Source: Stictocephala bisonia
Taxonomy: Eukaryota; Arthropoda; Insecta; Hemiptera; Membracidae
Direction of reading: 5' to 3'
DNA length: 64,000 nucleotides
Assembly (NCBI GenBank): GCA_035578905.1
Contig: JAQJVL010000104.1
Location: forward strand, 310,001 to 374,000
Both the position numbers and the translations under genes were made by a program. The notes below the pieces were generated by a model. The model was given only the letters and a program-made list of their open reading frames with translations, did not search any database and had not been told where the DNA came from. Position 1 is the first letter of the stretch. Every line of letters begins with the position of its first letter. Shown piece after piece: positions 43,345 through 53,210 of the stretch.

Positions 43345-43751
43345 GTTTTTGTGAAATTGTAAACATTAACAAATTCACAAAAACTGGAATTTACAAAATA
43401 GAATGTAATGACTGCCCTAAACACTACATAGGCCAAACAGGCAGACCTTTCATGACCAGATTTAAAGAACATATCCCCAACAGAAATTACAAATCAAAAT
43501 TTTCTGATCACTTAGTAGAGTCAGGCCACGACATCACAGGAATAAAACAAAATGTCAAGATTTTAAAAGTTTGCAAAAAAGGAATAAAAATGAATGTAAT
43601 AGAACAGTTTGAAATTTATAAATCAATAAAACAAAACACTCTCCAAATATTAAATGAACAAACTGATTTCCACAGCGATGAAATCTTCGATACAGTTATA
43701 CAACATCGAAAACATAACAAGAAATATAAACAACTCAATAATAGGCTGTAA
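43345..43751 (+). pseudogene. Penelope-like element GIY-YIG endonuclease
   Basis: The frame, open from about 43345 without an ATG, reads TGIYKIECNDCPKHYIGQTG then RPFMTRFKEH, SDHLVESGHD and NVIEQFEIYKS. GIY followed by YIGQTGR, the Arg and Glu further on, and the Cys pair before YIG are hallmarks of the C-terminal endonuclease of Penelope-like retroelements. The reverse transcriptase half is missing (5' truncation). The frame ends at TAA 43749-43751. Confidence 0.85.
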
Positions 43752-43847
43752 TGTTGGCAATACCACCCTCATCTTGATTCACCTCTAAAACAACAGTTTT
43801 TTTTAGTGATTAAAAAAATGCAAACTCAAGTATTTTAAACTTTAATG

Positions 43848-43932
43848 CCAAAACGTAAATAATGAATTTACTTATTGTTCATTATTGAATAGATTGTAAA
43901 TATTAAATAAATGTTATATATATAAAAAAAAA
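43848..43932 (+). mobile_element. Very short 5'-truncated Jockey copy
   Basis: AATTTACTTATTGTTCATTA and the following ...TTAAATAAATGTTATA plus an A run match the 3' end of the Jockey family at 29178 (minus strand). The copy is bracketed by AAACTTTAATG at 43837-43847 and 43933-43943, an 11-bp duplication, the same length as for the full-size copy. It is only about 85 bp, an extreme 5' truncation. Confidence 0.85.
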
Positions 43933-44059
43933 AAACTTTAATGGTTTAGTATGTAGTGAATAGTGAACACCTGAAGATGGAGATTAGTCTCCGAAACAGG
44001 TAGTGTAATAAAAAACTGAAAAATGGTGGCGGAACAAAAGAGGTAAAGTTTATCATCAA

Positions 44060-46765
44060 TTGTTAGTGCTAATAACTTAAACACACTTTACTGCCCTAAA
44101 TTACTTTAAAATTCCAAATTTTTCTATTTATAGCACCAACCACCCCGACAACACCGCTCATGGGGGAAGTGCTGTTTTAATTAAAACTACTATCAAACAT
44201 CATGAAATTACAAAATTTCAGCACAATGATTTTCGAGCTATCAGTGTTGTGGTTGAAGATTGGATGGGTCCTTTGACAATTTCTTCCCTTAACTGTCCGC
44301 TTAGATTTAACATCTCAAACCAGCGATTCAATCAGTTTTTCAGCTCACTTGGTCCTCGCTTCCTGGCATGAGGTGACTACAATGCTAAACATGTAATGTT
44401 GGGATCAAGACTAGCAAATCCTCGGGGAATAAATCTGCTAAAATGTATAGATAATAATAATTTAAATTGTTTATCAACTGGTCATCCTAATTATTGGCCA
44501 ACAGATGTAAATAAAATTCCAGACCTGCTTGACTTTTTTGTAACCAAAGGGTTTTCTCAAAATTACGTGGATATCACTTCATCTCTTGATCTTTCATCTG
44601 ATCATTCGCCTTTGATACTGACTATAAGCTCGTCTGTTATGTCAAAGGAAAAACCTCCTACACTGTCAAACAAAAATACTAATTGAGATCAATTTCGAGA
44701 GTTGTTGAACAATACCTTAAATCTGATCATTCCCTTAAAAACCGTAGGATACATAGATAATGCAGTTGAAATCTTCACTTCTTCCGTTCAGGCTTCTGCT
44801 TGGAAATCAACTCCGGAACTGCGTAATGAAACTATTAATCAAATTAACTATCAGTTTTACATAAAACAAAAGATTGCTGAGAAACGTCGCTTGCGAAGAA
44901 TCTGGCAACATTCAAGAAATGCTGTTGATAAAACAAACTTCAACCGGGCCTCCCGACAGCTGAAAAGAATGTTGCATGATATAAACAATGTTTGGTTTCA
45001 GGAATTCACATCAACCCTCTCTTCCACTGAGGCGATTGATTACTCATTATGGAAAGTGGCGAAAAGGATGACGCAGCCACAAGTCCCAATCCCTCCTATT
45101 TTCAAGCCTGACGGTTCTTGGGCTAAAAGTAGCATGGAAAAGGCAGACTTGTTTGCTAACCATTTTTCAAATGTATTCAAACCTAATCCTGTAAACAGAT
45201 GTAATGACATTGGTCCAAATGTTAAAGAATTTCTGGACTCACCTAATCAGCTTGAAATGCCAATAACCTCATTCAAACCATCGGAAGTAAAGGGAGCAAT
45301 CGAAGGACTTCGTGCTAAAAAAATCTCCTGGCTATGACCTTATTACAGGAAAGGTGCTAAAAGAGCTCCTTAGGAAAGCGATTGTTTTCCTTACGATATT
45401 GTTCAACGTCATGTTGAGACTCGAGTACATTCCATCTCAGTGGAAGGTAGCTGACATTATTGTTATTCTGAAACCTGGTAAACCACCTCATCAGGTTACT
45501 TCATACAGACCGATAAGTCTCCTACCGGTTCCATAAAAATTGTTTTTTTAATAATTGATTAAATCTATTATTAACTGGGCTAAATTTACTTCAAAATCAT
45601 CAGTTCGGATTTCGACTAACCATTCAACAATTGAACAGGTGCATCGAGTTGTTGATAAAATCAGGCAAACCTTAGAAAAAAAGGAATTTTGCTCAGCAGC
45701 ATTTCTCGATATAAGCCAGGCATTTGATAAAGTCTCGCATGATGGGCTGTAGTTCAAAATTAAATTACTTCTACCTCATAATTTCTACAATCTAATAAAA
45801 ATCTTACCTATCCCAACGATACTTAGAATAAAATTTCAAAATTGTTATTCAAATCTAAAATTAATTGAATCTGGAGTTCCTCAGGGTAGTGTATTAGGCC
45901 CTTTATTGTACACAATATTCACAGCTGATATTCCAACTCACCAAGAAACTCTAACTGCAACATTTGCAGATGATACTGCAGTCCTTGCTTCTCATTGGAA
46001 CCCTTTTACATCTTCTCAGATCCTGCAAGATGTTTTAAATTCAATGATAGATTGGATAAAACGTTGGAGAATACAAGTAAACGAGAGTAAATCTATACAC
46101 ATTACATTTACGCTTAATTTGGAAAACTGTCCAAATGTTTCCTTAAACAACACTCTACTAACTCTACGAAATGATGTTAAATATCTAGGAATTTACTTAG
46201 ATAGGCGACTGACATGGCAGAGCCATATCTGGAATAAACGATTGCAACTAAATACAAAATTTTCTAAAATGTATTGGCTTTTTGGAAAAAGATCCCACCT
46301 CTCCACTGAAAATAAACTATTACTATACAAAGTTGTCTTGAAGCCAGTGTGGACATATGGCATACAGTTGTGGGGGACAGCATCATTATCAAATCTCAAC
46401 ATTATTCAACGTTTCCAGTCAAAGGTACTGAGAACTATATTGCAAGCTCCATGGTATGTTAGGAATGCAATAATCCACAAAGACACAAGAATTGACTACT
46501 TGCAAGATGAAATCTCAAAGTTTAGTTTATGTTACCTAAAGAAGCTTGAAGCACGTGAAACCCATATTGCTGTGAATTTATTGGACGATAGTGAACACAT
46601 TTATAGACTAAAAAGGCATGACTTCCTTAGTTTAAGTGAACGTTTTTAATCCATTATGTTGTTTACAGTCTTTGGAAGGTAATCAACCATTGTTATTTAA
46701 AACAGATCGAATTTACTTATTGTTCATGTATTGAATAGATTGTAAATATTAAATAAACGTTATAA
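44060..46765 (+). mobile_element. 5'-truncated Jockey copy 2, decayed ORF2
   Basis: From the endonuclease region on, the sequence parallels the minus-strand element 31998-29178 at high identity, over its full ORF2 remainder, 3' UTR and poly(A). Frames seen: 44396-44686, 44702-45337, 45312-45536 and 45906-46649. Defects include TGA in the GGDYN box (LAxGDYN, about 44370), TGA at 44684, a one-base shift at about 45320 and a damaged segment around 45535-45610. It keeps FADDTAVL. It is inverted relative to the near-complete copy, 12 kb away. Confidence 0.93.
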
Positions 46766-46773
46766 AAAAAAAA

Positions 46774-47101
46774 ATTGGGTGTGCGTCGGACCACACGGTG
46801 GAAGTTATACTTCTTTGGCCATTCTCATACACCCACTCACGCACACAAACAGACAGGATATATAAATGAAATATAAGACATTTTTCAATATTATTCAATA
46901 TATTTATCTTCAATATATTATACGTGACTTCATTATTATATTATACACCTATATTATCATTATCAGTAATTTCTTCGATTAACAATCGATTAATCGATAG
47001 TTCTTAAAAATTTGTTCTTACTTTTCAGCGTGACGCGGTTTCTCGACCAACATCCCATCCCAAAGTGTCTAACGGGCGCAAAGAAGTATAACTTCAAAAA
47101 C
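46774..47101 (+). repeat. 330-bp dispersed repeat, copy 2
   Basis: It has the same boundaries and motifs as copy 1 at 15076 (TTGGGTGTGCGTCGG at the left, AAGAAGTATAACTTC at the right) and follows directly after the Jockey poly(A). It differs from copy 1 by an added ATTTATCTTCAATAT segment and single changes. Confidence 0.85.
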
Positions 47102-47104
47102 AAA

Positions 47105-47452
47105 TTGGGTGTGCGTCGGACCACACGGTGGAAGTTATACTTCTTTGGCCATTCTCATACACCCACTCACGCACACAAACAGACAGGATATATAAATGAA
47201 ATATAAGACATTTTTTCAATATTATTCAATATACAGTATTTATCTTCAATATATTATACGTGACTTCATTATTATATTATACACCTATATTATCATTATC
47301 AGTAATTTCTTCGATTAACAATCGATTAATCGATAGTTCTTAAAAATTTGTTCTTACTTTTCAGCGTGACGCGATTTCTCGACCAACATCCCATCTCAAA
47401 GTGTCTGTCTAACGCCAGTAACGCCAACGGGCGCTAAGAAGTATAACTTCAA
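47105..47452 (+). repeat. 330-bp dispersed repeat, copy 3, in tandem with copy 2
   Basis: It starts again with TTGGGTGTGCGTCGG only a few bases after copy 2 ends, and ends GAAGTATAACTTC. It has a CAGTAACGC insertion near the right end. Head-to-tail placement of two nearly identical copies suggests unequal exchange or tandem insertion. Confidence 0.85.
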
Positions 47453-48184
47453 ATAAAAAGTATCTGGCGAGACGAGTCTGCGCAGTAGACTGTAACGTCA
47501 TACGGGCGAAATCAGCTGTTTGTTTATTAAATACTGATAACTAAATCCACCAATTACATAAAAGCATTCAGCTGAATAGTAAGGCGAGTTATTTACCACT
47601 TATTAGCTGTAATTATAATTATGAAAATTAGAATAGTATTGTTGTGTTTATTTTTGCAATTTCTCTAATGTGACGTCATTGGAGATGTGTATGATACCTA
47701 CCGTCTTCTTTTCTATGTACCGTGGTTTATAGTAACAAATGATAGTGTCTGTTTACTGCAACAGATGTTTTGACAAACCATCAATATTTTCAACGAATTT
47801 ATATTTGACATCATTGCTGGGAGAGAAGAGAGGAGAGGAACTTCACATGTCACAGCTGTAATCGGACTATTTTGGTGCGGTTTACACTAGCATTACTTTA
47901 CTTTCAATGGTATTTATGCAGCATACAGTCACCTCATAAATTTAAAAAAAATTCTCTACTAGATTGAACACTAGCTAGTTTTTATGTAGAAGTTTTTCCT
48001 GTCAAAGTGTAATTTCATACCACATGCTTTAGATTAGAGGCTTTTCTAATCTCTACTCTTTTCCCAGTGGGAAGAACTAGGTCCATATTTTCTGGGAACA
48101 TACTTTTTATTCCATGGAAAACACGTTTTGTACAGATTAATATAAAATATTGAGAATGTTATTATTTTATACCTACATCATTTT
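47453..48184. other. Unassigned spacer, partly less AT-rich
   Basis: The first 80 bases (GGCGAGACGAGTCTGCGCAG, TAACGTCATACGGGCG) are GC-richer than the neighbourhood. They could be a promoter or 5' UTR exon of the ADAT1-type gene at 54224, but no splice donor or transcript evidence links them. No gene recognised. Confidence 0.25.
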
Positions 48185-48636
48185 GGTAATTATGCACTTT
48201 CTTGCCACCAAACAAATTTGGAACATTTTGCTTGAAATGGGTCTAGAATTGGCTGTATTTTCACAAGATATGCTTTTCATTCCGCGGAAATAACGTATTT
48301 TACCGAACAATTCGAAAAAAACCAATGTCACAACTAGTAGTATTTTTGTCATATTTCCGTTCATTTAAATTAATTGTATTTTTAATTAATTGTATCATAA
48401 ATTCCATTTCTTGTATTAAAAAATACAAGAAATGGAAAAAAATCTGTCGAAAAATAACGATTTTTAAAAAAGTTGGTTTTTCATTATTAGATAAAAAACT
48501 AGTTTTTCGATTTTTCGGTAAAAAACGAGTTTTCCGCGGATGAAATCAAACTCCTCAAGAGATATAAACTCATTTTTCACCACTTTTTTAACATGAAATC
48601 GTATTTTTAGAGGTGGCAAGAAAGTGCATAACTACC
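48185..48636. repeat. Inverted-repeat (MITE-like) family, copy 1
   Basis: The left TIR GGTAATTATGCACTTTCTTG followed by CCACC is matched at the right by GGTGGCAAGAAAGTGCATAA then CTACC. The interior has the segments TAACGATTTTTAAAAAAGTT and AAGAGATATAAACTCAT. Related copies are at about 49897-50580 and 50630-50815. No coding capacity. Confidence 0.75.
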
Positions 48637-48689
48637 ATTATTTTTTATGACCTATTCTTATTTAAAAATAATTGATATAGTTTTGTTAT

Positions 48690-49090
48690 ACTGAAATGAA
48701 TATTAAAACTAAATATTTTGGGCTACGATTTTTTACAACAAAAAGGGTATCTTGTCCATATGACATAATAAGTCTCTGTGAAACCAACCTCTCCGATGAT
48801 ATAAACTCTGCTGAGCTCAGACTTACAGGGTACAGCATATATAGAACGGACAGATTAAGCGACACAAGTGTGAAATCATCTAAAGGGAGAGTATTAATAG
48901 CTGTTAGTAATAAGTACACATCCTGGCAACTAAAAACCTCTGTAAAAAACATTGAATGTGTGTTTGTTGCTGTCAAGATTACGACGCAAGTCCTTTTTTT
49001 GTGCATGACTTGCATTCCCCCGGGTTCCAACAGCTACTTGTACACATCTGTACACACTTACACTACTTGAATCTCCTGAAGTGCATAATG
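48690..49090 (+). pseudogene. LINE endonuclease fragment
   Basis: The frame reads DIISLCETNLSDDINSAELR, then GYSIYRTDR, GRVLIAVSNKY and CVFVAVKI, which is the first half of a LINE EEP domain (metal Glu in the LCETNL box). A frame change occurs around 48985 (IPPGSNSYLY), and downstream reading is unclear up to 49370. No reverse transcriptase follows. It is a different lineage from the Jockey copies here. Confidence 0.6.
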
Positions 49091-49559
49091 CTGAGGTACC
49101 ATTTTTGGGTGGTCATTCTATTACATTATTCTATTCGTTGTTGTTTCTTTATATTAATCTATTTCGTACATATTCTATTGTTGTATCATTGTTCTTTGAA
49201 TTTTGCTCCATTGTTGTTTATTCTATTCATGTTACTGTGTTCATTGTTGTATAGTATTAATTTGATTACATTGATTATTAATGTACCAAAGATTATCAGT
49301 TTCGATGTATCACAAACTATTGTAATTTCATGTAATGGTGTTTACCGTAGAAACAAATAAACGACAGTTATTTCTTGAGATATTGTGGAAAAACTCCTTA
49401 TGCATCAAATCACCTACAGTGGCCTTAGGACTTACAACTAACCACAAGAAATAAATTTGCATATATTCCCACTGGAGGGCTAGCCAGCAGGGTGTCACAG
49501 AAGCATGGCACCCGCTTTTTGAATTTTTGTTTAGTAGGCCTACAGCAAATTTTAGGCGA

Positions 49560-49800
49560 GCCAGTGGCCGAGTGGTCTAAGGCGTCAGGACTTTGAGCTT
49601 GGGTTAGAGATAGCGCTGGTTCGAATCCGGCCTAGACTGAAAAGATTTATCAGTAATATTCACCTTGGACTGTACAGGTTCGCCCCCTTACTCTGACTGA
49701 ATAAGTTCCTCGCACAGATCAATGGTCTATGGGGAATGGTCAGAGTAAGGTAAAGGAGGAGATCGGCCTCTCCTTTAGAAAAAATAAATAAATTAAAAAA
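49560..49800 (+). mobile_element. tRNA-derived SINE (Leu/Ser-like head)
   Basis: GCCAGTGGCCGAGTGGTCTA followed by AGGCG resembles class II tRNA A-box sequence and GGTTCGAATCC is a B box. There is no complementary acceptor stem, and a 150-bp non-tRNA body with ACTCTGACTGAATAAG and GGTCAGAGTAAGG segments plus an A-rich tail follows (about 49780-49800). Polymerase III promoter elements would allow transcription. Confidence 0.75.
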
Positions 49801-49896
49801 AATAGACAATTAAATTACGTTAGATTTCCTTTGATGTATAGGAAGTGTATTTTTCAGACAGAAAAATAATTTTATTGAAAAACCAATTATAACTTA

Positions 49897-50580
49897 GGTA
49901 TTTATGCAGTTTCTTGCCACCAAACAAAATTGGAAAATTTTACTTATAATGGGACTAGAATTGGCTGTATTTTCATGATATATACTTTCTATTCCTCGAA
50001 AATCACATAATTTACCAAAAAATTCGAATACCAATATTACAACTTTAGTATTTTTATCATTTCTGTTAATTTAAATGGCATTTTAATCATTTTTTTTATT
50101 TTGATATTTTTTTTGCGCTGAATACAAATTTGAAAACTATTATTCACCAGAATTTAATTCACCCATATTCCCACTGGAGTGACGGCTAGCAGGCCGTCAC
50201 AGTGGCCAAGCACTCGAATTTAACACAAATTACGAATGTTTGTTGAGTAAATAGACATCTAGGATAAGTTAGGTTATGTTTGGTTGTCAGTAAAAAATGC
50301 ATTTTTCGGGATGAACAAATTATTTTACTGCACAACCAACTGTATATTTGTGTTCAGCATAAAAAAGCATGTGAAAATAAAAAAGATTTGCTGAAAAATA
50401 ACGATTTTTAAAAAAGTTGGTTTTTTAACTATCAGATAAAAAAACTAGTTTTTTGATATTTCAGTAAAAGATGAGTCTGCCAATGAAAACAACCTCCCCA
50501 AGAGATATAAACTCATATTTTACCAATTTTTCAAAAAGAAATCATATTTTCAGAGGTGTCAAGAAAGTGCATAATTACCA
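49897..50580. repeat. Inverted-repeat family, copy 2, interrupted
   Basis: The left arm TATTTATGCAGTTTCTTGCC and right arm GTGTCAAGAAAGTGCATAATT match copy 1. The centre is about 230 bp longer than in copy 1 and includes CCATATTCCCACTGGAGTGA. A close relative of that segment, CATATTCCCACTGGAGGGC, occurs at about 49460, so a second repeat family is nested here. Confidence 0.7.
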
Positions 50581-50629
50581 TAGCTTATATTTGGTTTTAA
50601 AATAAAATAGCGTAAAATAAAACACAAGT

Positions 50630-50820
50630 TTTGAAAAATTACGTTTTTTAAATACTGTTGGCTAAGTTGGATTTTTGACTATCAGATAAAAAAACAATTT
50701 TTGGGTAGAAAATAAGTTTTCTGCGGTCGAAATAAACCTTGTCAATAGATATAAACTCATATTTCACCATTTTTTGTAACAAGAATTCATTTTTAGAAGC
50801 ATCTAGAAAGTTCATATTAA
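50630..50820. repeat. Inverted-repeat family, copy 3, right half only
   Basis: Shares GACTATCAGATAAAAAAAC, AGATATAAACTCATATTTCA and a degraded right arm (CTAGAAAGTTCATATTAATG) with copies 1 and 2. The left half is absent. It lies directly left of the piggyBac transposase region, where that element's left end should be. Confidence 0.6.
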
Positions 50821-51099
50821 TGCAATTCATGCATATCCCATGTTTGTATAAAAATTAATATTTGCTTCACTGCATTTTTTTGACTTTTCAGAACATAAAA
50901 TTTTGATTATTATATAAAGTATTTAAAACTTATCCTAAATAATTTAATTTTCCTCAAATCCTGCTTTCCAAGAGTGCCTCTTCCATCTGAAAATAAAGAA
51001 AAAGTGAATTAGTAAATTGGTTAATGGAGCCAGGCAATTGAATTTTGTTAAGGAAAAAGTTGTGTTTATTGCAATAAATCTTCTTACTGACCTCTTATT

Positions 51100-51225
51100 T
51101 TAATCCTTGCAGGCATCACACACTATGGCTTGGCTGCTATGGTCCTTGCATACACCAGAAAAACATTTTGAACATTGAGTGAGGTATTTTCTATCTTTAT
51201 CTCTTGGACAAATATGACATCTTCG
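51100..51225 (-). pseudogene. Cut-off piggyBac C-terminal Cys-rich domain
   Basis: Directly after the TGA, in the same frame, the minus strand encodes RRCHICPRDKDRKYLTQCSK then CFSGVCKDH and VCDAC with TAA. The C-x2-C ... C-x2-C ... C, H ... C-x2-C pattern is the cross-brace zinc domain at the C-terminus of piggyBac transposases. With the upstream ORF the total would be about 600 residues, the normal family length. Confidence 0.88.
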
Positions 51226-52902
51226 TCACTTCTTGGGCTGTTGCGGTCCAGGTTCTTCACGCTCTAGTTCTTCTGTTCCCATACACTTTATAATGGTACC
51301 TCGAAGTTCTTTAGGTAAGTTTGGAACTGCAACTCGATTGCGCATGAGTCCCATAATTAGGGTCTTGCCAAGTGAAATAAGAAAGTTCTGTCTATTGACA
51401 TTTACATTTGGCTGAGAGGCTCGTAGGATCATCAAGGCATTGACACCACTTATATCCATCATAGCGTACCAAACAACAAGTGGCCATCTTCTTGTACTCC
51501 GTCCAACAGAATAGTTTGCACATTTCTGGTCAAGGGAATCCACACCGACTTTGGTGCAGTTGTAGAAATCAATAATTTCTGGCTTTTTTTCTTCGTTTTC
51601 CATTATACTTCTGTCATGGTGCATTGAAGATATTAAAATAACTGCTTGACTTTTCTTGGGGACGTATGAAACGATAGTTTTGCTTGAAGTGAATGCGAAT
51701 TCTGAAGATAGAGGTTCTCGTTCCTTGTGTGGCATAAAAGAAGCAGGGATCTCCCTCTTGTTCTTCCTGACTGTTCCAACGTACGTCAAGCCGTGTAACT
51801 TGAGCTGATCAACAAGTTCCACAGACGAAAACCAATTATCACCGGTTATATTTCTGTTGGAGTTGAAGATTGGTTTTGTTAGTGATAAGACAGTCATCGT
51901 TGGTACTAATAGCTTATTTGGATTTGGGATGTTTAGAGGGCCACAGTACACAAAACCATTATAAAAATAAAGGGTTCTTGAATCTGCAAGTATCATTATT
52001 TTGATGCCATATTTTGCTGTCTTGTTTTTCATATACACACGATATCTAAATCTACCTCTGAAACTTACAAGCATCTCATCTACTGTCATATTCTGGCTGC
52101 AAGTGTAGTTTTCTTGCGAATGTTTTACAAATTGGCTGAACAGTTCAGATATTGCAGCAATGGGGTCGGTTTCCTTTCGTTGTTCTCGTGTTGATTTGTC
52201 ATCAAATCTTATACACTCCAACAAAAAAAGGAATCGATTTTTGCTCATTGTAGCTCGAAAAATATCCCTGCCTGTACCGTCATTTGCAAACAATGAGCGT
52301 ACATCTTCGTGATTAGACTTATACACTCCTGATAGATAAATTAATCCAAGGAATGCAGTCATTTCGTTATAGCCTATGTGTTGTGTATATTGACAGTTCA
52401 AATTAGTCTCACCATAGTTGGATGCTTTTTCAGTGATTTTTTCATTGGTAAAATCTACTATTTGATTTATCATATTATCATTAATCAATAGGCGCCATGC
52501 CTCATAAGGTGTCTTAGGTTTGTTTTGCAAGGCTGGTCCACAAAGGCCTGGCAGTTTTGTCACTATATTGTGAGCTAGTGTTCTGCTGGTGGGTGGAGGA
52601 TCTTTATGCCACAATGTTTTTTTATCACGACCAACAATTATGTTACTTCTAACTCGGGGTAAAGTGGGCTGATCTTGAACTTCTTGGTCATCTGGTTCTT
52701 CCATGTCCGAAGGCTGCCAGTCAGGGTCCATATCATCGGCACTATCATAATAGATAATAGATGAGTCATCTCCATCTAAAACACCTTCAGTTACTGGATC
52801 TTCTGCATCCGAGCCTTCAGTTGGTAAGTCACTAATCATTGAGGTATTTAATAAATCGTTAATAATGTCCTCTTGACCATAAAAGTTATCACCGTCCATC
52901 AT
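51226..52902 (-). CDS. piggyBac transposase, stop before the C-terminal zinc finger
   Basis: The 558-residue ORF has an acidic N-terminus (about 1-90, with YDSADDMDPDWQPSD), then the DDE_Tnp_1_7 domain. Catalytic Asp residues are visible in QNMTVDEMLVSFRGR (about 268), NITGDNWFSS (about 346) and KVGVDSLDQ (about 447). The transposase excises and inserts the element at TTAA. The ORF ends ...GPQQPKK TGA (51226-51228), and the same frame continues with a complete Cys-rich domain to TAA at 51100, so the stop removes the DNA- and end-binding finger. Otherwise the frame is clean, implying recent loss. Confidence 0.93.
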   Translation of the reverse strand: MMDGDNFYGQEDIINDLLNTSMISDLPTEGSDAEDPVTEGVLDGDDSSIIYYDSADDMDPDWQPSDMEEPDDQEVQDQPTLPRVRSNIIVGRDKKTLWHKDPPPTSRTLAHNIVTKLPGLCGPALQNKPKTPYEAWRLLINDNMINQIVDFTNEKITEKASNYGETNLNCQYTQHIGYNEMTAFLGLIYLSGVYKSNHEDVRSLFANDGTGRDIFRATMSKNRFLFLLECIRFDDKSTREQRKETDPIAAISELFSQFVKHSQENYTCSQNMTVDEMLVSFRGRFRYRVYMKNKTAKYGIKIMILADSRTLYFYNGFVYCGPLNIPNPNKLLVPTMTVLSLTKPIFNSNRNITGDNWFSSVELVDQLKLHGLTYVGTVRKNKREIPASFMPHKEREPLSSEFAFTSSKTIVSYVPKKSQAVILISSMHHDRSIMENEEKKPEIIDFYNCTKVGVDSLDQKCANYSVGRSTRRWPLVVWYAMMDISGVNALMILRASQPNVNVNRQNFLISLGKTLIMGLMRNRVAVPNLPKELRGTIIKCMGTEELEREEPGPQQPKK

Positions 52903-53210
52903 GGAAAATCAATTATATCAAATATGTCACTAATTCACAAAAAAAGACCTAAAAACAAACCAAAACACAAAATTAGCACTTACAAAACACAGCAACACTT
53001 ATACCATGGTGGGGTCTTTTGGGACCCCAAGGCTAAATAACTCCTAAACTAAAATACAAAAATAAAAGTTACGACATTCATTTATCGCTGCTTAAAGCCA
53101 ACTGGGAATAGCTAGAACTAGGATGCTCTACATCAGCGCTAAAGTGGTGAAAAATTTAATTAAAAAGTGTTGGGGTCTGAAAAGACCCCACCATGGTAGT
53201 TAAGGGTTAA

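Larger units (their letters stand above)
43331..44055 (+). mobile_element. 5'-truncated Penelope-like element
   Basis: It comprises the GIY-YIG endonuclease part, a short 3' region, and near the end a hairpin-bearing motif CCTGAAGATGGAGATTAGTC followed by TCCGAAACAGG (about 43969-44001). Such CTGARGATG...CGAAAC motifs are widespread near Penelope-like element ends. A small Jockey insertion (43848-43932) interrupts the 3' region. The right limit, about 44055, is set by the start of the large truncated Jockey copy. Confidence 0.75.
51100..53206 (-). mobile_element. piggyBac element, left end not found
   Basis: On the minus strand the 5' end is TTAA (53207-53210) then CCCTTAACTACCATGGTGGG, followed by a subterminal palindromic GGGGTCTTTTCAGACCCC and a related GGGGTCTTTTGGGACCCC at about 53010-53030. 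The transposase (52902-51226, plus 51225-51100 beyond a stop) follows. A matching TTAA-CCCTTAACTACC end was not found to the left, so the 3' end is deleted or diverged. Confidence 0.8.

Noticed and set aside
49560..49640. tRNA-Leu or tRNA-Ser gene
   Set aside because: A and B boxes are present, but the acceptor stem cannot pair and a SINE body with A-rich tail follows.
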